A stretch of DNA of 5,509 nucleotides, from positions 1-5,509 of the forward strand of contig JAKDKP010000197.1 of NCBI GenBank assembly GCA_030453285.1, given 5' to 3'. Numbering within the stretch: position 1 is the first letter of the stretch; each line of letters starts with the position of its first letter. The notes below the pieces were generated by a model. It ran no database searches. It was not told the DNA's origin and worked only from the letters and a program-made list of their open reading frames with translations. Made by a program: the position numbers and the translations under genes. The stretch comes from Propionibacteriales bacterium. Its GTDB lineage: Bacteria; Actinomycetota; Actinomycetes; Propionibacteriales; Propionibacteriaceae. Shown one piece after another: positions 5,460-5,509 of the stretch.

Positions 5460-5509
5460 CCGAATCGGACCGCGGTCGGCAACTGCCGCGCGGTTCACGC
5501 AGGGGGCCG

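Noticed and set aside
5424..5498. GTG start at 5498 for the SRAP gene
   Set aside because: It would place 25 residues before MCGRY, but SRAP chemistry needs the cysteine at position 2 exposed after removal of Met.

Overview
The window is high-GC DNA with actinobacterial features: dense ORFs on both strands, GTG starts, TANNNT -10 hexamers placed for leaderless transcription, and a SigR/SigH-type ECF sigma factor. The genus cannot be fixed from the sequence. A propionibacterial or nocardioid relative is a guess only.

Layout, left to right. (1) 1-421, minus: N-terminal 140 codons of a SigR/SigH-family thiol-oxidative-stress sigma factor, cut by the left edge. It has an unusually long N-terminal extension. 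A sequence resembling its own promoter class overlaps its ribosome binding site. (2) 422-640: divergent intergenic region. (3) 641-2017, plus: a two-domain TIGR01777 protein (SRPBCC domain, NAD(P)-binding epimerase-like domain and DUF1731 tail), apparently leaderless. (4) 2020-3312, minus: an ArsB/NhaD-type ion transporter, convergent with gene 3; their stop codons are separated by only 2 bp. (5) 3313-3521: a 209-bp gap that forms the transporter's leader. (6) 3522-3977, minus: a small stand-alone CBS-pair protein. (7) 3997-4701, minus: a small alpha/beta hydrolase with an intact catalytic triad. (8) 4704-5423, minus: an SRAP/HMCES (YedK) abasic-site DNA-protein crosslinking protein, also apparently leaderless. 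No gap reaches 300 bases.

How they may work together. SRAP, hydrolase and CBS genes are spaced at 2 and 19 nt and look like one operon read right to left; the transporter may be its distal gene or may have its own promoter in the 209-bp gap. The SRAP protein shields abasic sites in single-stranded DNA. The sigma factor should respond to disulfide stress through an anti-sigma factor expected beyond the left edge. The CBS protein is a plausible adenine-nucleotide sensor for the transporter next to it, but nothing in the sequence proves this. I see no mobile element, CRISPR array, tRNA or rRNA. The window reads as core chromosome rather than an island. The most interesting signals are regulatory: the sigma-factor start and promoter arrangement, the minimal convergent junction, and the compact gene junctions in the minus-strand operon.
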